Positions 5,675-5,685 of a DNA stretch of 5,685 bases are shown here, piece after piece. How positions within the stretch are numbered: position 1 is the stretch's first letter; each line of letters opens with the position of its first letter. Below the pieces are notes generated by a model. That model was not told the DNA's origin and made no database searches. It saw only the letters and a program-made list of their open reading frames with translations. Position numbers and translations under genes: made by a program. The stretch is from NCBI GenBank assembly GCA_024643585.1, contig JAHEMP010000164.1:1-5685 (forward strand). Reading direction: 5' to 3'. This DNA comes from Crocinitomicaceae bacterium (GTDB lineage Bacteria > Bacteroidota > Bacteroidia > Flavobacteriales_D > Crocinitomicaceae).

Positions 5675-5685
5675 TACTCCTAATT

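Overview
The window most likely comes from the chromosome of an AT-rich member of the Bacteroidota, probably a flavobacterium. The 5S rRNA sequence, the OprO/OprP-type outer-membrane porin, the A-rich and Shine-Dalgarno-poor leaders, and promoter-like boxes resembling the Bacteroidota -7 element (TAnnTTTG) all point that way. The genus cannot be fixed from this sequence alone.

Positions 1-590 hold the 3' end of a ribosomal RNA operon on the + strand: the end of 23S rRNA with the sarcin-ricin loop, a short spacer without tRNA, a complete 5S rRNA and a strong intrinsic terminator. Positions 590-986 contain no gene but are not featureless. They carry a decayed second copy of the operon's end: the 3' third of 5S, then pieces of the terminator. 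This copy is interrupted by a cleanly inserted 20-bp palindrome and by a segment of about 97 bp flanked by 12-bp direct repeats.

Positions 987-2713 (- strand) encode a two-component pair, an OmpR/PhoB-type response regulator followed by a PhoR-like histidine kinase with almost no periplasmic sensor loop. The genes overlap by four bases (TTGA), and the kinase must start at TTG. A divergent intergenic region (2714-3081) separates them from a phosphate-selective-porin (OprO/P) family gene at 3082-4290 (+ strand), which ends at a clear terminator. TTAAC-type half-sites 11 bp apart, the spacing of Pho boxes, lie upstream of both the regulator and the porin. A working model (inference) is a phosphate-starvation module in which the regulator controls itself and the porin.

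Positions 4376-5503 (+ strand) encode a full-length two-domain CHR-family (chromate) transporter. A terminator separates it from the porin, so it is probably its own unit. The last 180 bp contain no intact gene, but a 41-codon reading frame on the - strand looks like the end of a gene or the remnant of one. I see no CRISPR array, complete insertion sequence, tRNA or recognisable new multi-gene system. The most unusual material is the rearranged rRNA-operon tail and the repeated sites between the divergent genes.
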